A stretch of DNA of 64,000 nucleotides, taken from contig CAJQUN010000015.1 of the NCBI GenBank assembly GCA_907163345.1, forward strand, positions 6,914,886-6,978,885. The letters run 5' to 3'. How positions within the stretch are numbered: position 1 is the first letter of the stretch; each line of letters begins with the position of its first letter. Below are positions 11,766-24,391 of this stretch, one piece after another. Origin of the DNA: Haberlea rhodopensis (lineage: Eukaryota > Streptophyta > Magnoliopsida > Lamiales > Gesneriaceae). The translations under genes were made by a program, and so were the position numbers. Under the pieces are notes generated by a model that ran no database searches, was not told the origin of the DNA, and saw only the letters and a program-made list of their open reading frames with translations.

Positions 11766-12338
11766 TGTAGTACAAAGTTTTATGGGTGTGTATCTTAAGA
11801 AAGTAGCAAGCAAAAACAACAAATGACTTTGTATTAGAAATGTCGAGGCGAGATTTGGAATCTCTGTCCTTAAGATAGTATTGCCCCGCTATGGTGCTAA
11901 CGATTTACTTTGATAATTTGTCTCCCAAGATACAACGACTATGATTTTTGATAGGAGCACTCCAAATCACAAATCTTTTAAACCACAAAGGTCTAAAAAC
12001 GCTCAACCATAACAATGATGAAGACTCACAAAATTACTCAAATTTTGATCTTCAAATATGATGTGAATTTCGAAATTCCATATATAAATCAAGTGGGGTT
12101 ATGTTGTATATATAGTAAACCAAAAACAAGTCCGAATGGACATAATTTTGAGGCACCATATCGCAAAAAATAGCACCCTAAACGTGAATGGACATACAAT
12201 TTCACAAAACAAATACAATGCTCGATCGATTGAGCAAGGAGCTCGATCGATTGAGCTACTGTTCACGAAGGCAACAATTTTCTGATCCACTCGATTGATC
12301 GAACATGTTAAAAAATTTAATTCTTACTTTTTCCAACA
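11766..12338 (-). repeat. 5' LTR (for the minus-oriented element)
   Basis: 573 bp partner of 7756-8325, with the same TG...CA ends on the plus strand. A fragment of the same LTR family (AAGATACAACGACT...GTGATAG.AGCAC) recurs at about 55075-55175, so the family has more than one copy nearby. Palindromic CTCGATCGATTGAG copies lie at about 12221-12302. Confidence 0.8.
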
Positions 12339-12434
12339 AGGATCAATGAGGATGAAGAAACTACAGCAGGGAATAATGATGATAATAACAGTAAACTTAG
12401 AATTTTTTTGAACAGCAAACTTAGAGTTTGTGTA

Positions 12435-12820
12435 AGCTCTCCAAGATTTCATGGTAGTCGTATAAATGATGGAGCTCATGCAATTATTAAGCTCATCTCT
12501 TCAATATTATTATGATTCATAAAAATTCGAATGATAGGATAATATTAATAAGTTATATTATGATCAGTCCTATAATTGATAGGATATGAGAATAATATTG
12601 AATAAATAATAATATATTTATTGGTTTAAGCTCTCCAAGATTTCATGGTAGTCGTAGAAATGATGGAGCTCATGCAATTATTAAGCTCATCTCTTCAATA
12701 TTATTATGATTCATAAAAATTCGAATGATATGATAATATTAATATGATTAGTAGTATAACTGATAGTAGTATAACTGATAGGATATGAGAATAGTATCGA
12801 ATAAATAATAATATATTTAT
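12435..12820. repeat. Tandem duplication, period 192 bp
   Basis: TAAGCTCTCCAAGATTTCAT starts at 12435 and again at 12627, and the two copies stay alignable to ATAATAATATATTTATT near 12818. Differences are few (one small internal triplication of ATAACTGATAG-like sequence in copy two). Not coding. Confidence 0.85.
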
Positions 12821-13229
12821 TTCAAATGATTAAGATTGAGATTGTAAATCTGATTAAATATAAATTATTGTTTTGTCAATAGTTCATTGTCAATAATATT
12901 ATATTGTATTAATTTTAAATATTTAAAATAAAAGATTGATTGAACTTATGATAATAAGATTATTATAACTTCTATTTAAAAAAAATTGTGAAACCCCACA
13001 ACCCTACCAATCAAACAAATTAATAAAAGGGGAGGGAACATAGTAAAGCCAAGGTTGCATTATACATTTATACACAGTTTGAAGTGATGTATATGATAAG
13101 TAATGTAAAGATTAAAAAAGTTATGAAATGATTGTGAAAATAATATATGATAAGTTATATGATGTTTGATTGGAGGATAATATGATTGATAATGATTATT
13201 GTTTGGTATAAAAACTAAAATACCCCTAA

Positions 13230-13890
13230 CACTATAATAATAATATATATATATATATGCATATATTTAATAATAATAATAATAATAATGTAATATAATA
13301 ATAGTATATATAATATATAATAATTATAATATTACATAATAAAAATAATAATATATAATATTAACATAATAATATAATATATAACATATATATATATATT
13401 ATACATATAATATATATATATATATACATTTATATATATATATACGTATATATGTGCAAGTAATAATATATATTACATATTATATATATATATCTTATAT
13501 TAATAGTATATAATAATTATTTTTATTATTTCATAATATATAATAATATATATTATATAATATAATAAAAATAATAAAACAATATAATAATATAATATAT
13601 ATAATATATAATATATATAATATATAATAAAATAAAATATATAATACATAAATATATAAAATTAATAATATATAAAATAATAATAATAATACATATATAA
13701 TATATATACGTGTATAATAATAATAAACAGTATACACAAATATATATATAAATTATTATATTAATAATATATAAAATAATAATAATAATTATAATAATAA
13801 TTATTATTATTACATAATAATAATATAATTATAATAATATATACATATATAATAAAATAAAAATAATAATGAAATAAACAATACAAATAT
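13230..13890. repeat. AT-rich microsatellite block
   Basis: About 650 bp made almost only of A and T in TA, TAA and ATA runs. The minus-strand 68-codon frame in it is a by-product of the repeat. Its flanks (ATGATTATTG at about 13190 and CAATGATTAC at about 14074) share MITE-like AT-rich half-sites, so the satellite may have grown inside an old MITE. Confidence 0.9.
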
Positions 13891-14330
13891 AATATTAAAG
13901 TTGTAGGAAATAAGTTTTATTTTTTGGCGGGAATTTCAAATTTTGAGATAGTGAAAAAGGCGGGAAGGGGCATTTATGTCAATTTGTTATAAAGTGGGAT
14001 TAGAATGTGATAAATATTGTGGGATAATTTGTGTTAAAAATCGAAAAAAAACATGAGATAAGAAAAGTAATACAATGATTACTTTCCCTATCATGGACTC
14101 CAAACGGCCCTTAATGAGGAAAGGAAAAAAATAAAAAATAATCAAACAAAGACAACGATTCAACCTGTCATAAATGTGACTAATAAGTTTGTCGGAAATC
14201 ACTATGAAAATGCATCCGAAGCCAGCTAAAGAAGCGTGAAAGAGTTGTGTCAGAAATACTCAATAAATATCAGACCAATTCATAGGGTGAAAATGACAAA
14301 ATTCTCCAATAAGATCACACTAAGGCCTTA

Positions 14331-15602
14331 GGGGGTGTATTCAATCTAGACTTTTATCGACTTTTAATGACTTTTTTAAATGATTGACTTTTATGAATTT
14401 GATAGATTTCTATTGACTTTTATAGAATTCCATGGATTTATAAAAAGATTTGTATAGAGTCTCGTAGACTTTTTCAATAGATTTCTATGGACTTTATCGA
14501 CTTTTAATGACTTTTTTAAATGAAGGACTTTTATGAAATTGATAGATTTCTAATAATTTTTATAGAATTACACGGAATTATCAAAAGAATTTTATAGATT
14601 TTATAACTTATTGATTTCTTTGAACTAACAATTGAACATAAATAACTTCTTCAACATATAATTTTTTTTTTACTATTAATATAAACACATTTTACTTATT
14701 TAACAGTCAAAAATGTGAAAAATACCTATAATTCTTTTGAATGGCAAATATTGAACAACTTTTTTGCATCTTCAAGATTACAACTTTGAAGATTCAGTTA
14801 ATGTTGCTATATAATTGTAATCTATAATTTTGTGTAATAAAACAAAAATTTTCTATTAAATAACATTTTATAAACTTAAAATATTTTTTTGATGATAGTT
14901 GACTACTATAAAAATTCTTAAAACATACTTTTTAAATTAAACATGATAATTTATATCGTTATCAATATCTTTTAATTTTAGAAAAATATTTATTATAATT
15001 GTCTATAGATATAGACCCATACAATCGTTTTAAAAACATATCATCTAATATAAAATTGAGCACATTAACTTGCTATTTTATCAAAATACTTGTGTAAATA
15101 TTAGAATTATATTAGATAAAAAATAAGATGTGAAAAAACAATAATTGAAGAAAGAGCCGCACATTAGGAATTAAAGAAATGGTACATGTAGAAAATAGGG
15201 GAGGAAAAGCCAATGGGGAGGTGGTCGTGTCGGAAATTAAAATAGCAAAGAGTAAAGAGAGATGATGGTAATTAGGAATTACAAATCATTCCAAATCTTT
15301 ACTAGGAGCGGTGGAGAATTTTTAACTTTTTTGGGATGTACATGAGGCATCAAAGTTTGTACTTAAAGATTTCAACAGAAGTCATTAAAAGTCTATGAGA
15401 TTTTGGATACCTATAGACTTTTATGGAGTTTTAAAAATTCAAGTTTGAATACCACCTGACTTTTTAAAACTCTACGAAAGTCTGTCTTGAATACCATTAG
15501 ACTTTTGTAGAGTATATAAAAATCTGGATTGAATACCTCTAGACTTTTAAACTCCATAAAAGTCATTAAAAGTTAATAAAAGTCTATAACCAATACACCC
15601 CC
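14331..15602. mobile_element. Non-coding terminal-inverted-repeat element (MITE-like), 1.27 kb
   Basis: The left end GGGGGTGTATTCAATCTAGA is the reverse complement, with a few changes, of the right end TATAACCAATACACCCCC. Both arms are built from many inverted copies of GACTTTTATNGA-like sequence, so the whole could fold on itself. It is flanked by TA on each side (14329-14330 and 15603-15604), which would fit a Tc1/mariner-type target; a PIF/Harbinger origin is possible if the flanks have mutated. No transposase is encoded. Confidence 0.75.
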
Positions 15603-15605
15603 TAA

Positions 15606-16836
15606 GGCTGTGTTTGATGTATGGGATAAGGCCATGATTGTTGGCTAATCAGTACTCATCTCACGTTCATTTCGCTGATAGTTGGCCCGCCACAATACTC
15701 AAGCCCGGCAGTATTTAACAGTTCACCTTTGTTAGGCATCTCTAGGGCATAGTGGGTTTAGTTATCCAGCAAAATAAATTATATGAAAAAACAAGAAATT
15801 ACAAATGTGCCCTCATTTTTTGATTCCTATTATCTGTCATCTACTCTTTTACGTCAATCTGTTGCATTGCTAAAAAAATAATGAATACTCAATAATAACA
15901 AAATAATAATGATAATAATGAATTAATATCAAATAATTTAATAATTTCAGTGACAAAGTAAAAATAATCGTATATTAAAGAAATTCATAATAAGTAATAA
16001 GAAATAAAATTATAATAAATAATAAAAACAACATAAATAATAGAATAATAATTAATAATAAAATAATACTAAAAAATAACACGAATTAAAAATAATAATA
16101 ATTGCATCATGAGAAATAAATTTATAATAATAATAAGAAATATTAGTATTAATATTCATATTATTAGTCTTATTATTTATTATTAAAATATTTAATATTA
16201 AAATACTGTTGTTATTATTCCACATATTTTATCGTCAAGATTATTATTTTTCTTATTTATATTTTATTTATCAATTTATATATTATTATTCTTATTTTTT
16301 TGTTTTACAATAACTTTATTTCATATTATTTATATTTATTATAGTTTTTATTGTTAATATATTTCATATTAAGTTATTATTATTCTTATTTCGATTTTAT
16401 TATTATTATTTCTAATAATTTATTTCATATTATAAATTATTATTCTTGTTAAAAATAAATAGTTTATAAGTTCTATTTTAATTTTATTTAATGACTAAAA
16501 TAATAGTTTTGAATTTAATTTTAAAAATATTTAATATGTATATATATCCATAACTTGATAAATAAATATTTTATAGAATAAAAAAATTATTCTAAATAAA
16601 ATAATATGGAATATTATAATAAATTCAAACTCATTTGAGGGCATTTGAGTCATTTTACTACCTACTTTACATCTATACAATATTTAATCAACTATACCAA
16701 ATTCATTATTATTTTTCATTGTATTATTAATCATAGACACCAAACACAAGATTATTTATCCTTACTTTAATAAACATCTCTTTATCCATCAGATCATCTA
16801 TCATTCACTTATCCTATCCACGAACCAAGCGCACCC
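15606..16836. mobile_element. Tourist/PIF-Harbinger-like MITE, 1.23 kb
   Basis: The left end GGCTGTGTTTGATGTATGGG and the reverse complement of the right end, GGGTGCGCTTGGTTCGTGGA, match in the pattern typical of Tourist ends, and the inner GGATAAG / CTTATCC also pair. TAA at 15603-15605 and at 16837-16839 is the expected 3-bp target duplication. The inside is AT-rich simple sequence (15890-16480). It abuts the previous element directly. Confidence 0.78.
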
Positions 16837-16839
16837 TAA

Positions 16840-18898
16840 ATAATGCACTAAACCCATTGGTTCTAACCTTCTTCAACCCAAATCAGTGCAAACAATTTCT
16901 CAAAATAAACTGTAGGCTTCTGTTAAACTCGTTCTTTCGCTTTAAACTTGTATCTATGTTTTAAAAATATAATCGTTATGTGAACTAATTTCAAACTATG
17001 AAACTCTGAAACTGGAATTTTGAAATATAGAAATTCAATTGGTAAGGAATTCCGAGCTTTGTTTCTGACCCCTGATGCGATGGCATTATAATCGTTACTC
17101 TGACCTGATACGGTGGTTAAACGTTTTTCTGATATTTTCAGACCCTTTATTCATGGGTAATCCGATGTTCTAACCCCATCTCTAGGATGGTTAAGTCTAG
17201 AGAACTGATAATAGTACCAAGAGAAAATTATATGATTTATAATGCTTACTTTAGTATATGATATATGATTCTGTTCTGGCTCCGAGGAGCAAAACTATGT
17301 TCAGTTTCTGTTCTGAATTCATATCAGGTTCTGCTTTGATTTTGATGCATCTTTCAAAAATTAAACTTAATTGTGCCACATACGATTGTCCCTCACTTGC
17401 TGAGTGTTTAACAAAACATTCACCCCTTACATCTCTTCCCTAGATAAAAGCGTGACAGATACCGAAGAAGAACAATACTAGTTTTGTGGATGATAATTCT
17501 GTAGCTGATGCTGTTCAAAATTCCGCTGTCATAATTTGAGATTATTACAAGCTTCCGCTGAAATATTTAATTGGAGACCAGTTTTGTAAGTTAAATTACA
17601 ACTTGCAAGAAATGTTTATTTTATGAACTAAATAGACTGGTTTTAGTTAAATTCTGTAATATGAACCTTGCTGATCTTGAATTTTATTTGGAATCAATGC
17701 CGATGATGTTATCAACCCCGGTCTCTGGGGCGTCACAAAAATTCATTATTTTTCTGATTAAAATTCATTAATATTAATATTAATAATAAAAGTTTTTTTA
17801 TTTTTTCATCAAATAATCACAACTAAAGATTAATTAATTATCTCAACATTTTTATGAGATTATTTATCAATAGGAAACACTATTTTTATACCCTGAGCCA
17901 AGATTATTAATATTACCTCCATTATTATAAGTAAATCCTGGGATTATTTGTGCACAGCCAAATAAAGTAATAATTACCAGTAAGTGAAAGCAGATATCAA
18001 CAACTTCCCTACATAATAAGTTCATCATATCAACATTTGCAATATATTCATACATAAGATGAGGTTATTGACAGAATCACAGATTGGTTTTTATCGTACT
18101 AAATAGCGATTAGTTTATGTGGAACAGAACCATCTTCATGGCATGTTTCTAAGGAAAATTTCCAGCAATTCATCAAGCCACAAGAGGAAACAAAACAACG
18201 GGAATGGGATGTTCTCATGGGCGGATCTATTAACAAAAAAATAATTTTTTTTTACCTTAAAAAAATATTTTTTAAAAAAAATATTGCAATTTTACCCTAA
18301 AAAATTATAAATTGTCCCTTAAACATTACATTTTGCCCTCCTTAAATTATATTTTGACCTCTAATTTTTTTTTTTGGCCTAACTTTTTTATTTTAAATTT
18401 TTTTGCCCCCCTTCCTAAAAATCCTGCATCCGCCACCGGATGTCTAATACTTAGTTTGAAGACGAAAATTTCAGTGCACAAGATATCACAATCTGTGAAC
18501 GAAGATACTAATAACATATGAAAAGATAACATGTTTGCTAAATATAAAATAATATAATTTTAATAATACCTCATGCAAAAATATCTGAAGGCATCTAAAG
18601 CTAATAGACTGTGGGTATTTTACCCTTATGATTTCTTTATTTTGACTCACCATTCATAGACATCTAAAGCCAAGGACGATTACAATATTGGATACTCATC
18701 AGCTCTTCCATACTAAAACCTGAAAATATACACGACACAAGCATTGATTAAATAGGCTGATCAGCCGCAAAAAACATAAAATAATTTAAGATTTTATTTT
18801 GTTATGTTCAAGTAGATTACCTCTAATGGTATGATGTAGCTTTACTTATTTTCTTTTTAAATTATTCAATTAACAAAAATCATTTTATAAGAAGTAGA
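16840..18898. other. Old LTR remnant and AT-rich intergenic DNA
   Basis: From about 16870 to 17740 the sequence has the feel of a diverged Gypsy LTR, ending CCCCGGTCTCTGGGGCGTCACA-like near 17716-17737; no second LTR or target duplication was found. A separate block, about 18219-18440, begins GGGCGGATCTATT and ends in the near inverse CTGCATCCGCCACCGG, enclosing A/T runs, so it may be a small inverted-repeat element. A related A/T block with GGACAGTTGAATCTCCTCC recurs near 49220-49310. No genes seen. Confidence 0.4.
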
Positions 18899-19020
18899 CA
18901 ACACAACAACAACTACTATTTGAGCCTTTTAATCCCAATGGATTTGGTAGCCTACATGAACATTAAACGAATCAAGTCGGATCGTGCATATCCGTCCAAG
19001 TTGACGCTTTGAAATATTAA
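18899..19020. repeat. Possible SINE/short-repeat fragment
   Basis: ACAACAACAACTACTATTTG followed by AGCCTTTTAATCCCA, GGTAGCCTACATGAA and a CG-rich tail resembles the AACAAC...AGCCTTTTATCCCA...GGGTCGGCTACATGAA core found in dispersed short plant repeats. It is diverged and incomplete, so the assignment rests on pattern memory. Confidence 0.3.
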
Positions 19021-19322
19021 ACTAGTATTTCTATGATGATTTATTTCATCCGGTTCACTCCAGAATTATCCAAATGCAGCCAAAGATACCAACAAAAGAG
19101 CAATAAATCATATAGAAATATCAAGTCGATAAATAAGTAAATTTGACAGCATATAAAAGAATCAATTTGACCTTTTTAAGTCAAACTTAATATACTGCAT
19201 AATGCTAGAGTGTGCATTTTTATTCGGGTATCGGACCTGACCCGACCGGATCGGGTTTTACCCGATCGGGTCGCGTAATTGTAAAGAAAATTTGGGTTCG
19301 GTTATACCCGAACCCGACTTGC

Positions 19323-20230
19323 ATGATAAAAGTTACTGTACAATATCGAAACAAAGCGGGCTTGCAGAGTTATGCCGACAAGCCCATTTAATAATTTGGG
19401 ATGAGGCGCCAATGGCTAAACGGTTAGCAATTGATGCAGTTGACAGAAGTTTACAAGACATAACAGGAATCCGTAAACCGTTTGGTAGAAAAGTGGTCAT
19501 TATTGGAGGTGACTTCATGCAAGTTTTACCAGCAGTTCCGAGTTTAGAGAAAAATTTTGAATCAGCTATTCACATGACAAATCGGGCTATACTTGCTTCA
19601 AAGAATGAGTATGTTGACAAGTTGAATGAGAAGATAATCCATGCATTCCCCGGTGAGACTAGAATACTCACAAGTTTTGTTGAAGCAGTCGATGACACTC
19701 AAAGTTTCTATCCACATGAATTTCTAAACTCATTAACTCCAAATGGAATGCCTCCTCATTGTTTGGTTCTAAAAAAAATTGTCCAATTATGTTGTTGACG
19801 AATCTCGATCGGTCAGATGGATTATTTAATGGGACACGAATGGTTTGCCGAGACTTTGAGGATAATGTTATCCATGCAGAAATCAATGTTGGTCATCATT
19901 CTGGAAAACATATTTTCATTCCAAGAATACCTTTATCTCCCGCGGAAAATGAGGGATGCCCTTTCCAATTTAGAAGAAAGCAATTTCCAACTCCATTATG
20001 TTTTGCGATGACAATTAACAAGGCACAAGGACAAACAATACCGTTCGTCGGTGTTTATTTACCACATCCTGTATTCTCACATGGACAATTGTTTGTTGCA
20101 CTATCTCGATGAACTTCTATGGCCACCACAAAAATCTTAACTAACCAGACACAATCAGAAACATTGGCGAAACATGGACGTGAAATGTTGTGTATCACGA
20201 GGTTCTTGCTCGAGGTATTTGAATTATCTT
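19323..20230 (+). pseudogene. PIF1-like helicase of a Helitron, decayed fragment
   Basis: Helitron RepHel proteins carry a PIF1-type superfamily 1 helicase at their C-terminus. Seen here: the Walker B region LIIWDEAPM (about 19390), the conserved GGDFMQVLPAVP (19507-19542), RAILASKNEYVDKLN, LTPNGMPPHCL, then after a frameshift near 19770 IMLLTNLD...GLFNGTRMVC, HIFIPRIPLSP, the signature FAMTINKAQGQTIP and SHGQLFVALSR. A large piece normally found between GGDF..VLPVVP and the RAIL.. motif is missing (at about 19555-19585), and TGA follows VALSR. The Walker A part, the Rep domain and Helitron ends (TC...CTRR with hairpin) were not found. Not functional. Confidence 0.88.
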
Positions 20231-21800
20231 TCTTAATAAATTTTCAATAGTTATATTCAGTTTTTTTGTAACGTCTATTTTTTTTTATGTACAGCAACAG
20301 AGGATATAAATCAGGATTATGTGACATTGTGAACTTCAGCATGCCATTGAGGTAATTTTGAAATTATTATTTCAATATTCTTTCATTTCGCAGGCGCATA
20401 ATATAAGCAGTGTATTTGTTTCGTTTTCATCAATAGTGGAAACAATTTTTTTTATATTAGAATTGTATAATATGTATCCATACTATCAAATAAATCAACT
20501 TCAATAATATTAAATAAAATAGTAAATTGTTGAACTATTCTATTATTTTGTAACGTACATTTTATTAACTTTTTCCATGTTCGAAACAATTTAACGTCAC
20601 GTAGCTATTATTATAGAACATAATATTTATTGCGAATGAGTGTTACACGTTCTATATATTTTAACAATTTTTTTTTATTTTTTTTCACTATATTAATTAT
20701 TTAATCAAATATTATTCATGAATTTAATCATATGATCACAGGATGTTTGTGGAGATTTTTGGGTCAACTGTTTCACCGATATCGATGATTGACCACCTCC
20801 CTCAATGCTTCAAGAAGCAAGAAATTAATTATGTGTTATTTTTTCCAACAATCACAAGTAAATATCTTCAGCTATACTTCGAAATTCACTAGCATAGGAG
20901 ATTATTTTCAAATGTATGACAGTCATTAAGGTGTGAACAAATGTAATTTTCAAACCTTTATCAAACTAGAGTATTTTATGTTAAGCCGCATGTAAAATCC
21001 AATAATTTGACTCTGAAAAAATGAAGTCTTTTTATTTTCTAACGTAGAGTTTTAATTTGGCACTTAATTTAGTAATATTAAAATTTTACATTTTTTAATG
21101 GCTTTATCTTCAAATATAACAGCTGACTTGATAAATGCACAGAATTGTCCTCACCCAAGACCTTACCATTTTTTTGTAACTACACACAAAACAGCTAACT
21201 AATTACCGTTTTGAATTTTTTTAAATGCTATTCAATCGAAAAAACTGCTAAATTAATGATTTCTTAACTTCTTGCTATTATAGTCATCATTTAAAGGTTG
21301 CGAACAACTTATAAAGTATTCAGTATTTATGTTTGGGTCCCATATTAGAAAGAATAAAGCTAAACTTGTATACTTTCTTGTCCTAAATCTTTAAAAAACT
21401 TGAATCGAAAAAATGATGAGTTCAATGGACAAATCAAAACTGTCTTCTGTTGACTCCCTGCAACAGAATCAAAAGATTGTAATGCTCCTCCTTACGTTGA
21501 TACGACAAGGAAGCAGCCTTTTGTCAAAACAGAATTCAAAACAAATCAGAAAGCTAATTCTTGTGGATGAACATGTAATATTAATAGTTGAAAAAAAATT
21601 ATTTGAGCTATTTTTCCACCTCAAATATGTTTATGTAGTTTATCTGTTTTATCACAAATTGCACAATCTTCTCTTCTATAAATTTTAATTTGTCAATATT
21701 GTTATTGTGGGGTCCTCGTTAATTAATCCATTATGTATCAGTTCATTTATACATATGTGAGTAAGAATTAAGTAAATCATACACTGATTAAGAGTTTACT
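20231..21800. other. AT-rich DNA downstream of the helicase fragment
   Basis: May be the rest of the Helitron or host intergenic DNA. A stretch at about 21415-21580 reads on the plus strand as CNAPPYVDTTRKQPFV, which has a protein-like look, but it is short, follows a stop and matches nothing I can name. No Helitron 3' hairpin identified. Confidence 0.35.
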
Positions 21801-21809
21801 TATGTAGGT

Positions 21810-23543
21810 TGTTACAAGTTGACAAAACTATGTCATAATATACAACATCTGTAAAGCAAAACAACCTAGATCACTACAACTCCTAAGCAGTGGTTCAGCT
21901 CGCAGCGGAATAAGACTCACAATCCCGTCCTCCCACGTCTATGAGTCCCTACAGAAACAATCACACAACATGAGTATAGATAAACAACTATCTTAGTGCG
22001 ATATCAATAAGAAACATAAACGATAAAGCACTATAAACATCAACCGTGATTGTCATGTATCATGCATCATCAAATGCAAATATGTCATGTCATGTCTCAT
22101 TCCTCATCCTGTTATAACCAGACCAATATGATATGCCTATCTCAGCTCAATATGTCAGTGGGACCTCCTCACATCTTCATATTAGCAACACATATCATAG
22201 TACCGTCCTCACATGTTATAACAGCCAGAGCATATACCCAACCGACGTATACCTCTCATGCCAAAGCATGTGTAGCATACCTATCATGGCAACAATCCCA
22301 GCCATATGTCCAACACTGGCATATCTATTGTGGCACCGATCTCAGCCAAAGCATATGCTACACATCTATCGTGGCATCCATCTCAACAATATCAATATCA
22401 TGAATGCACATGCATATGATGTAACTAATCATATGATACCATGCTCACATCATCATCACAACAATATCATATACTCGTACGTCAAAACATACATGTTATG
22501 CGACACAAAAGATAAAAATTAGGCGTCAATATCCGCCTCGTTGCCACGTCCCCTGTGATGATGCTACAACAATATGAATGTTACAGTAGGCTTCAAAATC
22601 AAATTCTACAAAAATCTAACATTTTTCAAAATCTTAACCATGGTGATCGATCGCCACTTTCACCGATCTATCATCAAACTGTTATGTTTCATCGCGATCG
22701 ATCGCCACTATCTCGCGATCGATCGCCAAAGTGTTCTGTTTCCTTGCGATCGATCGCCTGCTTTCCACCGATCGATCGCCATATGTTTTCACCGCCTTAT
22801 TATTTCTCTGTTCTCGGCGATCGATCGCCATAGGGCTCGCGATCGATCGCCGATGTTCAGAAAATTCAGAACATTACGATTTTGAGCTTATCTCCAGGTT
22901 ATATCTCCTACAACTCGAAAATTCACATTCAAACATGTTATTTGGATGATATCCCTTCAGTTAAACATGTTTCTATATCACTACAACTCAATCATTTGCA
23001 TGATAACAAGTCTCAATTCAAGTCATATAAGGATAGTAACCACATGCTTCAAGTTTCCATCAACTAAGTCCATATACATCATATGCTATGAAATTCTTAC
23101 CAAGAAAGATGAAGTCACTTCACTCAACTTCCTAGCTTGATTACCAAGTGAAATCCAAGCAAAAGATGCAAGAATAAGCAAGGGTTTTGGAGAGGTGCTT
23201 GTGTAGAGAATTGTAGGTGAGAAATGGTGTACTATGTGATTACAATCTGATTCTACCTTCATATAAGCTCCTCTACCACAAACTCAAATTCACATGACAT
23301 GCAACTCAGATACACACCACATGCAAACTCAACTTCAAATGCAAATCCCCTCAAATGCATGGTAAATGTAAGGACATATCCAACTATGTGATGCATTAGC
23401 ATATGTCTATGTTATGAAATCCCCTTCTTTAATTTCTCACATATACATATTCATGTTGTTAATTCCAACTAAGTTTCATTCACAAATTTCATTCACAAAT
23501 GGCTTTACTCCTGCTCGGTCAATCCGAACCCGAGTCTACATCA
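21810..23543 (-). mobile_element. LTR-like block, minus orientation, no partner found
   Basis: Read on the minus strand it starts TGATGTAGACTCGGGTTCGG at 23543, contains TTATATGAAGG followed by short leader-like sequence (TTCTCTACACAAGCACC) typical of an R/U5 region, passes through a palindrome array (22640-22850) and tandem CATATC/CTCATGCCA-like repeats (about 22130-22390), and could end in CAACTTGTAACA near 21810. I found no second LTR or clear target duplication, so it may be a solo or truncated LTR; the boundaries are approximate. Confidence 0.4.
22640..22850. repeat. Array of GCGATCGATCGC palindromes
   Basis: Seven or so copies of GATCGATCGCC or GCGATCGATCGC (for example at about 22647, 22696, 22717, 22746, 22770, 22817 and 22838) spaced 15-50 bp apart with unrelated spacers. 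The open frames rich in Asp-Arg-Ser-Pro here are a by-product of the motif. Confidence 0.85.
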
Positions 23544-24391
23544 TACTGTAATGAATCATAATTACAACATAATCATATCACACATGTATACGTCATATCG
23601 AGGCATGTCAGTTATTTAATAGTGTAAATTACATATTCAATGTCGTGTGGAATTTCTTACAAATCAAATGCCTTGATGTGTTTTCTGCTTTGCATAGAGG
23701 CTCCAGATAACTATCGATGACTTTATTGATTGGCTACTTGTTTTAGCTTTACACTTTGTAATTATCTGGAATATTTGTTCTTATTAATATTGTATGAATT
23801 TTATGAATTGTATGAATTTGATGAATGTAATTTATTAATGTAATTATCTGAGATATTTTATAGAAACTGATTTTACATCTCTCATATTCAACTTTTAAAT
23901 CTCAAATTATTTAGACATCTAAGTGTGTTAAAAAAAACAATACCGTACATCAATCTCCAAAATTAATTATTATGCAAATCATTAATTTTAACTTACATAC
24001 AATTGTCCATCTAATAGTTTCTTTAATCTAATTTATATTTAGTATTTTGTTATGCTACAACATTACATAAATATAATTCTATCTTTTTTAAGATAGTTAT
24101 TTGTTTAGATCTCTTAAGATAATCATATCTTTTGCTGATTATTTCCTAGAAAATTGTATTTTTTAGCTTTTATGTTTAGTCTTTTCCTGATTAAATGCAG
24201 GGAGCTGAATGGAAGAATTGGAATTAATTACAGTTAATATAATCAAACTAATCAGATCCATTATATTATTATTTTATTATTATTATTATTATCATTATTA
24301 TTATTATTATCATCTTTGTGAATTGTAGAATTGGTGATTGAATTTGTTTGGCAGTTAGTATTTTATGTTATTTGAATATGTAATTGTAGGG
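23544..24391. other. AT-rich intergenic DNA with an ATT microsatellite
   Basis: No gene seen. 24265-24312 is an (ATT)n microsatellite with a few ATC interruptions. The last five bases, TAGGG at 24387-24391, are the left target duplication of the next element. Confidence 0.6.

Larger units (their letters stand above)
7756..12338 (-). mobile_element. Copia-like LTR retrotransposon, gag-only, minus orientation
   Basis: Two direct repeats of about 570 bp (7756-8325 and 11766-12338) begin TGTAGTACAAA and end CAACA on the plus strand, flanked by TGGAT and AGGAT (four of five bases of a target duplication agree). The internal 3.4 kb holds only a decayed gag (10926-11741) next to the LTR that is 5' for the element; no protease, integrase, reverse transcriptase or RNase H could be seen on either strand. 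It therefore looks non-autonomous, similar in idea to gag-only terminal-repeat elements described in plants. A TRIM is nested at 8890-9241. The bases just inside the 5' LTR are not the usual TGGTATCAGAGC primer site, which is odd for plant Copia. Confidence 0.75.

Noticed and set aside
13531..13737. Minus-strand open frame of 68 codons rich in Tyr and Ile
   Set aside because: It lies wholly in TA/TAA microsatellite sequence and is a by-product of it.
17258..17443. 61-codon plus-strand frame
   Set aside because: Sits in what looks like an old LTR remnant and has no family match.
22555..22885. Overlapping open frames rich in Asp-Arg-Ser-Pro
   Set aside because: Produced by the repeated GATCGATCG palindrome; several frames give the same kind of peptide.
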